DNA of 64,000 nt from Streptomyces sp. Alt3. GTDB taxonomy: Bacteria; Actinomycetota; Actinomycetes; Streptomycetales; Streptomycetaceae. Location of the stretch: contig NZ_CP120983.1 of the NCBI RefSeq assembly GCF_030719215.1, forward strand, positions 2,914,001 to 2,978,000, in the 5' to 3' direction. Shown here one piece after another: positions 17,390 to 25,354 of the stretch. The notes under the pieces are model-generated. The model was not told the origin of the DNA. It saw only the letters and a program-made list of their open reading frames with translations, and made no database searches. The translations under genes were made by a program, and so were the position numbers. How positions within the stretch are numbered: the stretch's first letter is position 1; every line of letters starts with the position of its first letter.

Positions 17390-17567
17390 AGCCACCTCGC
17401 CCGTTAGCTCCGGATAAGCCTTTTTACCTGCTGGTGCCCCGGTGTCCCCGGGAGCAAGAGGAACATTCCGGACCCGGCCGCAGGGCCCGGTCCGCGTGTT
17501 CTCCCTCGCCCCTTCATAACGCCCGGTCCCATCTGCGGGTTCCCGGGTGCAGCGGATACAGTCACCG
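17390..17567. promoter_or_regulatory. Divergent promoter region, sigma factor / O-methyltransferase
   Basis: This 178-base gap must hold both promoters. It contains a 10-bp perfect palindrome GGAACATTCC at 17460-17469, with a GGAA element on both strands that resembles ECF-type -35 boxes. TACAGT at 17557-17562 is a candidate -10 for the methyltransferase. Confidence 0.4.
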
Positions 17568-18233
17568 TTGCGCCAACTACGGGGTCAGGAGAGGGTCATT
17601 ACCGCCAACCGGCAGACGAGCTGGGCATTCGCCGACGCCTTTGTCGCCGAGGAAGAAGCTCTGCTCTGGGCCCGGGACCGGGCCCACGAGACGGGGCTCC
17701 GCCCGGTGTCGTCAGGCACCGGTGCGGCTCTGCGCCTGCTCGCTGCCACCGCGGACGCCAAAGCGGTGGCCGAGATCGGCACAGGTACCGGCGTGTCCGG
17801 CATCTATCTGCTCCAGGGCATGCGGCCGGACGGCGTACTGACCACCGTCGACCCGGAACCCGAGCGCCAGCAGTTCGCCCGGGAGGCCTTCCGTGCCGCC
17901 GGCTTCGCCACGAATCGGGCCCGCTTCATCCCCGGGCGCGCCCTCGACGTGCTGCCGCGCCTCGCGGACGGCGGGTACGACCTCGTCTTCTGCGACGGTG
18001 ACCGGCTGGAGAGCCTGGACTACCTCGCTGAATCGTTGCGTCTGCTCAGGCCGGGAGGCCTCGTCTGCTTCGAGGGCGTCTTCGCGGACGGCCGCACGAT
18101 CGACTCCGCCGCGCAGCCGGCCGAGGTGCTGCGCCTGCGCGAACTGCTGCGGGCCGTGCGCGAGAGCCAGGAACTCATGGCGACACTCCTGCCGGTGGGC
18201 GACGGCCTCCTGTGCGCGGTGCGACGGGGCTGA
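17568..18233 (+). CDS. O-methyltransferase, SAM-dependent
   Basis: A class I methyltransferase of about 221 residues. The SAM-binding motif [18 protein letters not shown] is followed by the acidic loop TTVDPEPE and the motif [10 protein letters not shown], as in the COMT/CaffeoylCoA-type O-methyltransferases. The acceptor is unknown. It faces away from the ECF sigma gene, as Rv1220c does beside sigE in M. tuberculosis. The start is uncertain: TTG 17568 (used here) or GTG 17547 are in frame, but the best ribosome site (AGGAGAGG, 17584-17591) lies just before an ATT codon at 17595 that begins the conserved part ([11 protein letters not shown]). Confidence 0.88.
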   Translation: MRQLRGQERVITANRQTSWAFADAFVAEEEALLWARDRAHETGLRPVSSGTGAALRLLAATADAKAVAEIGTGTGVSGIYLLQGMRPDGVLTTVDPEPERQQFAREAFRAAGFATNRARFIPGRALDVLPRLADGGYDLVFCDGDRLESLDYLAESLRLLRPGGLVCFEGVFADGRTIDSAAQPAEVLRLRELLRAVRESQELMATLLPVGDGLLCAVRRG

Positions 18234-18295
18234 GCCGCCGGGCCCGCCCACCGGCACCCGGTCCGTCCCGTCCGCCGGAATCCGGCCCGGACGCA

Positions 18296-18332
18296 CTGCT
18301 GCCCCGGCACGGAATCCGTGCCGGGGCAGCAG
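18296..18332. terminator. Very strong bidirectional terminator
   Basis: An 18-bp perfect inverted repeat (18296-18313 and 18315-18332, central base 18314) lies between the convergent methyltransferase and DUF3117 genes. Confidence 0.9.
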
Positions 18333-18353
18333 TGAAGTGTGGGCGCTACGGCC

Positions 18354-18521
18354 TCAGCCGACGACCTTCTTCAGCGCGTCACCGAGTGCGTCTGCCTCGT
18401 CCGGAGTCAGCTCGACGACAAGCCGACCGCCGCCTTCGAGCGGAACGCGCATGACGATGCCCCGCCCCTCCTTTGTCACCTCGAGCGGGCCGTCGCCCGT
18501 CCGCGGCTTCATGGCCGCCAT
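18354..18521 (-). CDS. DUF3117 small protein
   Basis: A 55-residue protein beginning MAAMKPRTGDGPLEV and ending ADALGDALKKVVG. This is the strongly conserved actinobacterial DUF3117 family (Rv1211 in M. tuberculosis). It is predicted to form a small beta-rich fold; no function is known. The ATG at 18521 is preceded by GGAAGGGG at ideal spacing, and the gene is a single unit ending at the strong hairpin at 18296-18332. Confidence 0.92.
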   Translation of the reverse strand: MAAMKPRTGDGPLEVTKEGRGIVMRVPLEGGGRLVVELTPDEADALGDALKKVVG

Positions 18522-18836
18522 GCTCGTTCCCCTTCCTGAAACCAGCTCATCGCAACCGGCGGCTCCATGACAGGCGCTGCCTCACCGGCGTCGAACACAA
18601 TGCTTCCTCCGCATTATCCCGCATCGGAGACCCCGATGACCAACATCGGTCGGCATCGCTTACGCAACTCGCTTTCCCAAAACCACCCAATTCGGCGATC
18701 CGGCTGCGATACTGCGCCACCTTCGCCCCTCAGCCGAGGTCCAATCGTTAGACGCAGGTCACATGTCCGGCCCGCCCGAAGTCCGCCATGCTTGCCTGGA
18801 CAGGCAACGACGCCGGCCCCGTAAGGAGATCCCGCA
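18522..18836. other. Intergenic region between DUF3117 and enoyl-CoA hydratase genes
   Basis: About 315 bases with noticeably higher AT than the neighbours, holding divergent promoters for the two flanking genes. I see no coding sequence, hairpin or convincing operator. Confidence 0.4.
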
Positions 18837-19658
18837 ATGGCCGACCTGGCCGACACCACGGCTGACCCGGTGCTCACGGACGTGAGCGACGGGCTCGCGA
18901 CGATCACGATCAATCGCCCCGGCGCGATGAACGCCATGAACACCGCCGCGAAGGTCGCGCTGCGCGACGCCCTGCGGGCCGTCGCCGACGATCCCGCCGT
19001 ACGGGCGGTTCTGCTCACGGCCACCGGGCGCGCCTTCTGCGTCGGCCAGGACCTCAAGGAGCACGTCGCCAAGCTCTCCGAGGCCCGTGAGGCGGACGGC
19101 GGGAACGCGCTGAGCACGGTGCGGGAGCACTACAACCCGATCGTCCGCGCCATCACCGAGATGGAGAAGCCCGTCGTCGCGGGGGTCAACGGTGTCGCCG
19201 CGGGGGCGGGCTTCGGCTTCGCGCTCGCGGCCGACTACCGCGTGGTCGCCGACTCCGCCGCCTTCAACACGTCCTTCGCGGGTGTGGCGCTGACGGCCGA
19301 CTCGGGCGTCTCCTGGACCCTGCCGCGGCTCATCGGTGCGAGCCGCGCCGCCGACCTGCTGTTCTTCCCGCGCTCGATCACCGCCCAGGAGGCACACGAG
19401 CTGGGCATCGCGAACAAGGTGGTGCCCTCCGCCGACCTGGCGAAGGAGGCCCAGGCCGTGGCCCGGGCCCTGGCGGAGGGGCCGACCGTGGCATACGCGG
19501 CCCTGAAGGCGTCCATGGCGTACGGCGCCGGCCACACGCTCGCCGAGACGCTGGAGAAGGAGGACGAGCTCCAGACGAGGGCGGGCGCGTCCCGGGACCA
19601 CACGATCGCGGTCGAGGCGTTCCTCGCCAAGCGGCCGCCGAGGTATCTCGGCGCCTGA
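18837..19658 (+). CDS. Enoyl-CoA hydratase/isomerase family protein
   Basis: A 273-residue crotonase-fold protein. The oxyanion-hole signature is visible as AFCVGQDLKEH and the second loop as GVNGVAAGAGFGFALAADYRVVADSAAF. The segment LTADSGVSWTLPRLIGASRAADLLF has Asp in the place used by PaaG-type isomerases and 2-enoyl hydratases rather than the classical second Glu, so an isomerase (PaaG-like, epoxyphenylacetyl-CoA) is as likely as a beta-oxidation hydratase. AAGGAGA precedes the ATG. No other fatty-acid or phenylacetate gene is adjacent, so the pathway is open. Confidence 0.88.
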   Translation: MADLADTTADPVLTDVSDGLATITINRPGAMNAMNTAAKVALRDALRAVADDPAVRAVLLTATGRAFCVGQDLKEHVAKLSEAREADGGNALSTVREHYNPIVRAITEMEKPVVAGVNGVAAGAGFGFALAADYRVVADSAAFNTSFAGVALTADSGVSWTLPRLIGASRAADLLFFPRSITAQEAHELGIANKVVPSADLAKEAQAVARALAEGPTVAYAALKASMAYGAGHTLAETLEKEDELQTRAGASRDHTIAVEAFLAKRPPRYLGA

Positions 19659-19701
19659 CCGGGCCACCGCCCGGGCCAGGTATCCCGGCGTCCGACCAGG
19701 A

Positions 19702-20286
19702 CTACCGGCCGCCGCCCCGGGCGACGCAGTCGGCCAGGTGGTCGTCGACCAGCCCGCAGGCCTGCATCAGGGCGTAGGCGGTCGTGGGGCCGACGAAGCG
19801 GATGGACCGCTTCTTGAGGTCCTTGGCCAGCGCCGTGGACTCCGGGGTGACCGCCGGGACGTCACCCAGGGTGCGCGGGGCCGGCCGGGTCGCCGGGTCG
19901 GGGGCGTGGGACCAGATCAGTGCGTCCAGCTCGCCCTCGTCCCAGCCGGCCAGCACCTTGGCGTTGGCGAGCGTGGCGTCGATCTTCGCGCGGTTGCGGA
20001 TGATCCCGGCGTCGGCGAGGAGCCGCTCCTTGTCGACGTCGGTGAACTCCGCCACGGCGGGGATCCTGAACCCGGCGAAGGCGCTGCGGAACCCTTCGCG
20101 GCGGCGCAGGATCGTCAGCCACGACAGCCCCGACTGGAAGGCCTCCAGGCAGAGCCGCTCGAAGAGGGCGTCGTCGCCGTGGACCGGTCGTCCCCACTCG
20201 GTGTCGTGATAGACGAGGTAGTCCTCCGTGGACAGGCCCCACGGGCAGCGTGGGCGGCCGTCGGCGGCCGGTTCGGCACCGCTCAC
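19702..20286 (-). CDS. tag: DNA-3-methyladenine glycosylase I
   Basis: A 194-residue Tag-family base-excision enzyme that removes 3-methyladenine from alkylated DNA. Family features include the N-terminal RCPWGLSTEDYLVYHDTEWGRPVHGD with zinc-binding Cys and His, the QSGLSWLTILRRREGFRSAF segment, and the C-terminal GPTTAYALMQACGLVDDH. The GTG start overlaps the stop of the DivIVA-like gene (GTGA, 20283-20286), so the two are coupled; the same neighbours occur in M. tuberculosis (Rv1209-tagA). Confidence 0.94.
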   Translation of the reverse strand: MSGAEPAADGRPRCPWGLSTEDYLVYHDTEWGRPVHGDDALFERLCLEAFQSGLSWLTILRRREGFRSAFAGFRIPAVAEFTDVDKERLLADAGIIRNRAKIDATLANAKVLAGWDEGELDALIWSHAPDPATRPAPRTLGDVPAVTPESTALAKDLKKRSIRFVGPTTAYALMQACGLVDDHLADCVARGGGR

Positions 20287-20672
20287 CGCTCGCCCTCCTC
20301 GCCCGGCCTGCCGTCCTCGCCCGGGCGCTGCTCGTCCGGCCGCTTGAACAGGTCGGGGCCGCCGTTCACCGCGGTCGCCTGGGCCCCGGCGAGCGCCGAC
20401 TCCAGCTCGGCGATGTGGGCGTCCCGCTCGGCGAGCTCGGCACCGAGCCGGCCGAGGGCCTCGTCCACGTCCGCCATGCGGTAGCCGCGCACGGCCATGG
20501 GCAGCCGCATCGCCTCGACGTCGGCGCGGCCGACGGGGCGGTTCGCGGGCAGCGGGTCGGTGAGCCGATCGGGCTCGACGTCCTGCAGCACCGGGCTTCC
20601 GCCTCCGCCGACCACCGCCAGGGTGACCGCGGCCACGACCACGGCCATCGTGAGCAGCAAGAACCAGAACAC
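20283..20672 (-). CDS. Short DivIVA-like membrane-anchored protein
   Basis: A protein of about 129 residues: one N-terminal membrane helix (FWFLLLTMAVVVAAVTLAVVGG), then a DivIVA-domain-like segment (LPMAVRGYRMADVDEALGRLGAELAERDAHIAELE) that should form a short coiled coil, and a charged tail. DivIVA-type proteins bind curved membrane at poles and division sites; here only the first coiled-coil unit is present. I chose GTG 20672 because GGGGAG lies six bases upstream; ATG 20678 is too close to it. It is co-translated with tag. Confidence 0.82.
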   Translation of the reverse strand: MFWFLLLTMAVVVAAVTLAVVGGGGSPVLQDVEPDRLTDPLPANRPVGRADVEAMRLPMAVRGYRMADVDEALGRLGAELAERDAHIAELESALAGAQATAVNGGPDLFKRPDEQRPGEDGRPGEEGER

Positions 20673-20769
20673 GTGCATCTCCCCGGAAGCGGAATACCTG
20701 TCCAGGTCAGATCGTGCCATGCGCCACCGACAGTTAGGGTCGCAGGCGAGCTACAGGGAGGAACCAGGA

Positions 20770-21642
20770 ATGCGAAGCGGGGCGCTCAGGCTGGGGCGGC
20801 GGGAGTTCGGGCCGCACGAGCCGGTGATCATGGCGATCGTGAACCGGACTCCCGATTCCTTCTACGACCAGGGGGCGACGTTCCGCGACGAACCCGCGCT
20901 CTCCAGGGTCGAGCAGGCCGTCGCGGAAGGCGCCGCGATCATCGACATCGGCGGGGTCAAGGCCGGTCCGGGCGAGGAGGTGACGGCGCGGGAGGAGGCC
21001 CGTCGCACGGTGGGCTTCGTCGCCGAGGTGCGACGCCGCCACCCTGACGTCGTGATCAGCGTGGACACCTGGCGGCACGACGTCGGTGAGGCCGTCTGCG
21101 AGGCCGGTGCCGACCTGCTGAACGACGCGTGGGGCGGGGTCGACCCGAAGCTGGCGGAGGTGGCCGCACGGTACGGCGCCGGGCTCGTGTGCACGCACGC
21201 GGGCGGCGCGGAGCCCCGCACCCGCCCGCACCGGATCGAGTACGACGACGTGGTGTCCGACATCCTGCGGGTGACCCTGGGGCTCGCCGAGCGGGCCGTG
21301 GAGCTCGGGGTGAGGCCGGACGGGATCATGATCGATCCGGGGCACGACTTCGGGAAGAACACCCGCCACTCGCTGGAGGCGACACGCCGGCTGGACGAGA
21401 TGACGGCCACGGGCTGGCCGGTGCTGGTCTCCCTCTCCAACAAGGACTTCGTCGGGGAGACGCTCGACAGGCCGGTCAAGGAACGGGTGATCGGCACGCT
21501 GGCCACCACGGCCGTCTCCGCATGGCTGGGAGCACAGGTCTACCGGGTGCACGAGGTGGCCGAGACCCGTCAGGTCCTGGACATGGTCGCGTCCATCGCG
21601 GGCCACCGGCCACCGGCCGTCGCGCGGCGGGGCCTGGCGTAG
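20770..21642 (+). CDS. folP: Dihydropteroate synthase family protein, FolP2-like
   Basis: A 290-residue TIM-barrel protein of the pterin-binding family. The N-terminal IMAIVNRTPDSFYDQG matches dihydropteroate synthase, but key active-site loops differ: IIDIGGVKAGPG replaces the usual D-I-G-G-E-S-T-R-P-G, and LVSLSNKDFVGE replaces the S-R-K-S-F loop. The position beside DivIVA-like, tag and LOG genes matches mycobacterial folP2 (Rv1207), reported to lack synthase activity. It may therefore not make dihydropteroate. GGGAGGA precedes ATG 20770, and TAGGGT near 20735 is a likely -10 box. Confidence 0.88.
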   Translation: MRSGALRLGRREFGPHEPVIMAIVNRTPDSFYDQGATFRDEPALSRVEQAVAEGAAIIDIGGVKAGPGEEVTAREEARRTVGFVAEVRRRHPDVVISVDTWRHDVGEAVCEAGADLLNDAWGGVDPKLAEVAARYGAGLVCTHAGGAEPRTRPHRIEYDDVVSDILRVTLGLAERAVELGVRPDGIMIDPGHDFGKNTRHSLEATRRLDEMTATGWPVLVSLSNKDFVGETLDRPVKERVIGTLATTAVSAWLGAQVYRVHEVAETRQVLDMVASIAGHRPPAVARRGLA

Positions 21643-21681
21643 GGAGCGACCCTGCTCCGGCCCCACCGCGGGTCGGCACGG

Positions 21682-22467
21682 CTAGCGGCCGACCTCCTTC
21701 GTCACCAGCCGGACCGCCTCGTCCACGTCGTCCGTGACGTGGAACAGCATCAGGTCACGCTCGGACGCCTTGCCCCCCGCCACCACCGTGTCCCGCAGCC
21801 AGTCGACCAGGCCGCCCCAGTACGCCGTACCGAAGAGGACGATCGGGAAGCGCGTCACCTTGCCCGTCTGGACCAGGGTGAGCGCCTCGAAGAGCTCGTC
21901 CAGGGTGCCCAGACCGCCGGGCAGGACGACGAACCCCTGGGCGTACTTCACGAACATCGTCTTGCGGACGAAGAAGTAGCGGAAGTTGACGCCGATGTCG
22001 ACATGTGGATTCAGCCCGGACTCGAAGGGGAGCTCGATGCCGAGCCCGACGGAGACGCCCTTGGCCTCCCGGGCCCCCTTGTTCGCCGCCTCCATGGCTC
22101 CGGGGCCGCCGCCCGTGATGACGGCGAACCCGGCCTCGACCAGGGCCTTGCCGATCCGGACGCCCGCCTCGTAGTCCGGTCCGCCCGCCGGCGTGCGGGC
22201 CGAGCCGAAGACGCTGATCGCGCTGGGCAGTTCCGCCAGCGCGCCGAATCCCTCCACGAACTCCGACTGGATCCTCATGACCCGCCAGGGGTCGGTGTGG
22301 ACCCACTCCGAGTCGCCCTCGGAGTCCAGCAGCCGCTGATCGGTCGTGCCCGGCTGGACCTGGTCCCTGCGCCGCAGTACCGGACCCAGTCGCTGTTCCT
22401 CGGGCTTCACCGCGCCCTCGGGAATCTGCGCGCCCTCGGGGATCCGTGCGTCCTCCGGGTTGCCCAT
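21682..22467 (-). CDS. LOG family (TIGR00730) protein
   Basis: A 261-residue Rossmann-fold protein with a variable N-terminal 90 residues. The family signature PGGLGTLDELFEALTLVQTGK and the nucleotide-site GGGPGAMEAANKGAREA are intact. Families like this were once called lysine decarboxylases, but characterised members are cytokinin riboside 5'-monophosphate phosphoribohydrolases or nucleotide phosphorylases (PpnN-like). It is the counterpart of Rv1205. ATG 22467 has GGAGG upstream and a TAGGCT -10 candidate further up. Confidence 0.9.
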   Translation of the reverse strand: MGNPEDARIPEGAQIPEGAVKPEEQRLGPVLRRRDQVQPGTTDQRLLDSEGDSEWVHTDPWRVMRIQSEFVEGFGALAELPSAISVFGSARTPAGGPDYEAGVRIGKALVEAGFAVITGGGPGAMEAANKGAREAKGVSVGLGIELPFESGLNPHVDIGVNFRYFFVRKTMFVKYAQGFVVLPGGLGTLDELFEALTLVQTGKVTRFPIVLFGTAYWGGLVDWLRDTVVAGGKASERDLMLFHVTDDVDEAVRLVTKEVGR

Positions 22468-22552
22468 GACCTGCTCCCTCCGCCGACCTGCGATGTGCGT
22501 GTGTCGCTTCAGCCTAGATCGGCGGAGGTTACGGGCGGGGGAATGCCGTGAG

Positions 22553-23632
22553 TCAGCTGGTGAGCCAGGAGCGCAGGCGCTCCTCGCAGTGCGTGATCCG
22601 GTCGACCGCCACGTGCTCGTCCCGCTTGTGCGCGAACAGCGCGTCCCCGGGGCCGTAGTTCACCGCGGGAACGCCGAGAGCGCCGAACCGGGAGACGTCG
22701 GTCCAGCCGAACTTGGGCTGGGCCGTGCCGCCGACCGCCTCCATGAACGCCTTGGCGGCGGGGTGCGAGAGCCCGGGCATCGCGGCGCCGGAGTGGTCGT
22801 CGACGGTGAACTCGACGACGCCGCAGTCCGCGAAGACCTCACGGACGTGGGCCTCGGCCTCGTCGGGCCCCAGGTCGGGGGCGTACCGGTAGTTGACGAC
22901 CACGGTGCAGGAGTCCGGGATGACGTTCGTGGCGACGCCTCCCTCGATACCGACTGCGTTGAGCCCCTCGCGGTACTCCAGACCGTCGATCACGGGGCGG
23001 CGCGGCTCGTACGCGGCGAGCCTGGCCAGCACGGGGGCCGCGGCGTGGATCGCGTTGGAACCCATCCAGCTGCGCGCGGAGTGGGCCCGCTCCCCCTCCA
23101 GCCGCAGGTGCACCCGGATGGTGCCCTGGCAGCCGCCCTCGACCTGCGCGTCGGAGGGCTCCAGGAGGACGGCGAAGTCCGCTTCGAGCCAGTCGGGATG
23201 CGCTTCGGCCACGTGTCCGAGGCCGTTGTGCTGGGCGGCGACCTCCTCGTTGTCGTAGAAGACGAAGGTCAGGTCGCGGTTGGGCTCCGGCACGGTCGCC
23301 GCGATCCGGAGCTGGACGGCCACGCCCGACTTCATGTCGGAGGTACCGCACCCCCACAGCACGCCGTCGTCGTCGAGCCTGGACGGCACGTTGTCCGCGA
23401 TCGGCACCGTGTCGATGTGGCCGGCCAGGACGACACGCTCGGCCCGGCCCAGCCGGGTCCTCGCCACGACGTTGTTGCCGTGGCGGTCGACCGTCAGGTG
23501 CGGCAGCGGGCGCAGGGCCGCCTCGACGGCGTCGGCGAGGTCCTTCTCCTGCCCGCTGACCGACGGGAAGTCGACCAGCCGGGCGGTGAGCTCAGGACCG
23601 TCCAGGGAGAGGTCAAGCGTGTGTCCATCCAT
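22553..23632 (-). CDS. dapE: Succinyl-diaminopimelate desuccinylase
   Basis: A 359-residue M20-family zinc enzyme that removes succinate from N-succinyl-LL-diaminopimelate in lysine and peptidoglycan synthesis. Metal-binding motifs are visible: GHIDTVP, WGCGTSDMKSG, the Glu pair in YDNEEV, and a C-terminal AHKRDEH. The start ATG 23632 gives MDGHTLDLSLDGPELTARLVDFPSVSG, the usual N-terminus; an upstream ATG at 23770 is out of family. The ATG has no ribosome site, and TAGGGT ends 7 bases before it. DapC, the preceding step, is encoded at 25.4-26.5 kb. Confidence 0.95.
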   Translation of the reverse strand: MDGHTLDLSLDGPELTARLVDFPSVSGQEKDLADAVEAALRPLPHLTVDRHGNNVVARTRLGRAERVVLAGHIDTVPIADNVPSRLDDDGVLWGCGTSDMKSGVAVQLRIAATVPEPNRDLTFVFYDNEEVAAQHNGLGHVAEAHPDWLEADFAVLLEPSDAQVEGGCQGTIRVHLRLEGERAHSARSWMGSNAIHAAAPVLARLAAYEPRRPVIDGLEYREGLNAVGIEGGVATNVIPDSCTVVVNYRYAPDLGPDEAEAHVREVFADCGVVEFTVDDHSGAAMPGLSHPAAKAFMEAVGGTAQPKFGWTDVSRFGALGVPAVNYGPGDALFAHKRDEHVAVDRITHCEERLRSWLTS

Positions 23633-23694
23633 GGCCACGACCCTAAGGGACTTCGGGGACCGGCCCGCTCGTACTCTCCAGTACGGTTGGCCCC
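23633..23694. promoter_or_regulatory. Back-to-back leaderless promoters, dapE and lysozyme-like gene
   Basis: Only 62 bases separate the two divergent start codons. On the minus strand TAGGGT (23645-23640) ends 7 bases before the dapE ATG; on the plus strand TACGGT (23682-23687) ends 7 bases before the GTG at 23695. The two -35 regions must overlap, so polymerase could not occupy both at once. Confidence 0.5.
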
Positions 23695-24591
23695 GTGCCC
23701 CGGACGAGTTCTTCTCCCCGCCGCAGCCGCCTGTTCCGTGTCGCGGCCTCCTTCGCCGTGCTCGTGGCACTGGCGGGCTATCTGGCCATGCAGTACCTCT
23801 CCGGCCACAAGGGGGCGCCCCGGTGCACCGTGGGCCCCGTCGGCGGGGGTGAGGGACGGACGTACGAGCTGAGCCCCGAGCAGGCGGCCAACGCCGCGAC
23901 CGTCTCAGCCGTCGGCACCACCCGCGGGCTGCCGGAACGCGCGGTGACCATCGCGCTGGCGACCGCGATGCAGGAGTCCTCCCTGCGCAACATCGACCAC
24001 GGCGACCGGGACTCGCTCGGTCTCTTCCAGCAGCGCCCCTCGCAGGGGTGGGGGACGCCCGCGCAGATCATGGACCCGGTCTACTCGGCGGGGAAGTTCT
24101 ACGAGCATCTCGTCGAGGTCCCCGGCTATTCGAGGCTGCCGCTGACCGTCGCGGCCCAGAAGGTGCAGAAGAGCGGGTTCCCGCAGGCGTACGCCAAGCA
24201 CGAGCCGGATTCGGCGCTGCTCGCCGCCGCGCTCACCGGCCGCTCCCCCGCCTCGCTGACCTGCTCGCAGGCATCGGCGACCGCTACGGGCCCCGGTGAC
24301 GCGGCCGAGGTGCGGTCCGACCTGGTGCGCGCGTTCGGGAAGGACGTCCTGCCGTCCACCGGGTCGGCCGGCGCCGCCGCGGCGGGCACGGTGTCGGTTC
24401 CGGTACCCGCCGGGGACGACCGCGCCGCCGGCCGGGGCTGGGAGCTCGCCCACTGGGCGGTCGCGCGGGCCGGGACCCTGCGGATCGACGAGGTCTCCTA
24501 CGGGGGCCGGGTGTGGACCGCCGACACCGGGTGGCGGACGGAACGTGAGGAAACGAACACCAACAGCGTCCGGATGCGGCTCGCTCAGTAG
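23695..24591 (+). CDS. Membrane-anchored lysozyme-like (transglycosylase-fold) protein
   Basis: A 298-residue protein with a basic N-terminus and one membrane helix (residues about 16-33), the rest outside the cell. The segment ALATAMQESSLRNIDHGDRDSLGLFQQRPSQGWGTPAQIMDP carries the pattern of lytic-transglycosylase/lysozyme domains, with a Glu in MQESS as the candidate catalytic acid and the GLFQQRPS substrate-groove motif. Homologues are often named heavy-metal transporter in databases, which the sequence does not support. A role in cutting peptidoglycan is inferred. GTG 23695 is the start; transcription is probably leaderless. Confidence 0.8.
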   Translation: MPRTSSSPRRSRLFRVAASFAVLVALAGYLAMQYLSGHKGAPRCTVGPVGGGEGRTYELSPEQAANAATVSAVGTTRGLPERAVTIALATAMQESSLRNIDHGDRDSLGLFQQRPSQGWGTPAQIMDPVYSAGKFYEHLVEVPGYSRLPLTVAAQKVQKSGFPQAYAKHEPDSALLAAALTGRSPASLTCSQASATATGPGDAAEVRSDLVRAFGKDVLPSTGSAGAAAAGTVSVPVPAGDDRAAGRGWELAHWAVARAGTLRIDEVSYGGRVWTADTGWRTEREETNTNSVRMRLAQ

Positions 24592-24619
24592 TACGGCCCG
24601 TCATCCGTACGGGCCGTAC
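24591..24619 (+). terminator. Hairpin terminator
   Basis: A perfect 11-bp stem (24591-24601 with 24609-24619) and 7-base loop begins at the last base of the stop codon of the lysozyme-like gene. Confidence 0.7.
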
Positions 24620-24900
24620 GGCACCAGGTGGAACCATGCCTCCACCCGCCGCTTGCACGCACCCGCCGTTCGGCCCTGTTTCCTTGTCGGCAAAGGGAAG
24701 TGACGGCGCATCAGGCAGCTACGGAACGCCCCCTCCGCCCGGGTCGCCGCATTGCGGATTATCGGACGCATTACCCAGTCTTTGCCCGGGTGCCCCGCAA
24801 CCTTCCCCGCCCCTGGACCGGTTGTTCAGTGCGTCCGATCACCGGACAGGCGGATTCCACATCCGCCGAGAACCCGTTGACGTCCCGTCGAAGGAGCATC
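24620..24900. other. Promoter/leader region of the secreted repeat protein
   Basis: About 280 bases without a convincing gene. A stretch near 24750-24785 is AT-richer than its surroundings and is the likely promoter area, but no clean -35/-10 pair is visible. The reading frame is open here by chance and codes unlike a real protein. Confidence 0.35.
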
Positions 24901-25263
24901 ATGTCCCTCCCCCTGACCCGTCGGATCGCCCGTGCCGCGCTGCTGATCGCCGCAGGTGCGGCACCCGTGGTCGGCGCGGCCGGTGCAGCAGGCGCCGCGG
25001 GGCTCCCGCAGACCCCCGCGCTCGGCGGCCTGACCTCGCTCGACGGCGCGGGCCTGAGCAGCACCCTGGACTCCACCTCCAAGCAGGGCTCCCAGGTGGC
25101 GAACGAGACCGGCGGCAAGGTGGTCGGCACGACCCTTCCCGCCGCCGGCAAGACCCTGGAGAAGGCCGGCACCGTGGCGGACGGCGAGCTGACGGAGGAC
25201 ACCCTCCCGACCAAGAGCCTCCCGACCAAGGGGCTGCCCACGAAGGGCCTGCCGATCGGCTGA
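24901..25263 (+). CDS. Small secreted protein with LPTKG repeats
   Basis: A 120-residue protein with a signal peptide (SLPLTRRIARAALLIAAG, likely cut after AGAAG near residue 34). The mature part of about 86 residues is rich in Gly, Thr, Leu and Lys and ends in four short repeats LPTKS, LPTKG, LPTKG, LPIG (residues 102-120). There is no sortase motif with a following membrane anchor (LPxTG is not matched), so it is likely released or held non-covalently. AAGGAG precedes ATG 24901. Homologues occur in Streptomyces under misleading names; function is unknown. Confidence 0.78.
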   Translation: MSLPLTRRIARAALLIAAGAAPVVGAAGAAGAAGLPQTPALGGLTSLDGAGLSSTLDSTSKQGSQVANETGGKVVGTTLPAAGKTLEKAGTVADGELTEDTLPTKSLPTKGLPTKGLPIG

Positions 25264-25296
25264 TCCACCGGACCGTGCGCGGAACGAACGCGCGAA

Positions 25297-25328
25297 GGGG
25301 CCTCGGGAGTGCGCACTCCCGAGGCCCC
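25297..25328. terminator. 32-bp perfect palindrome terminator
   Basis: Two 16-base arms (25297-25312 and 25313-25328) form a perfect palindrome between the secreted-protein gene and the convergent dapC gene. Confidence 0.88.
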
Positions 25329-25354
25329 TCGGCACATCCGCGGGCCCGCCGGCC

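Noticed and set aside
24901..25263. Sortase-anchored surface protein
   Set aside because: The repeats are LPTKG, not LPxTG, and there is no hydrophobic segment or basic tail after them.
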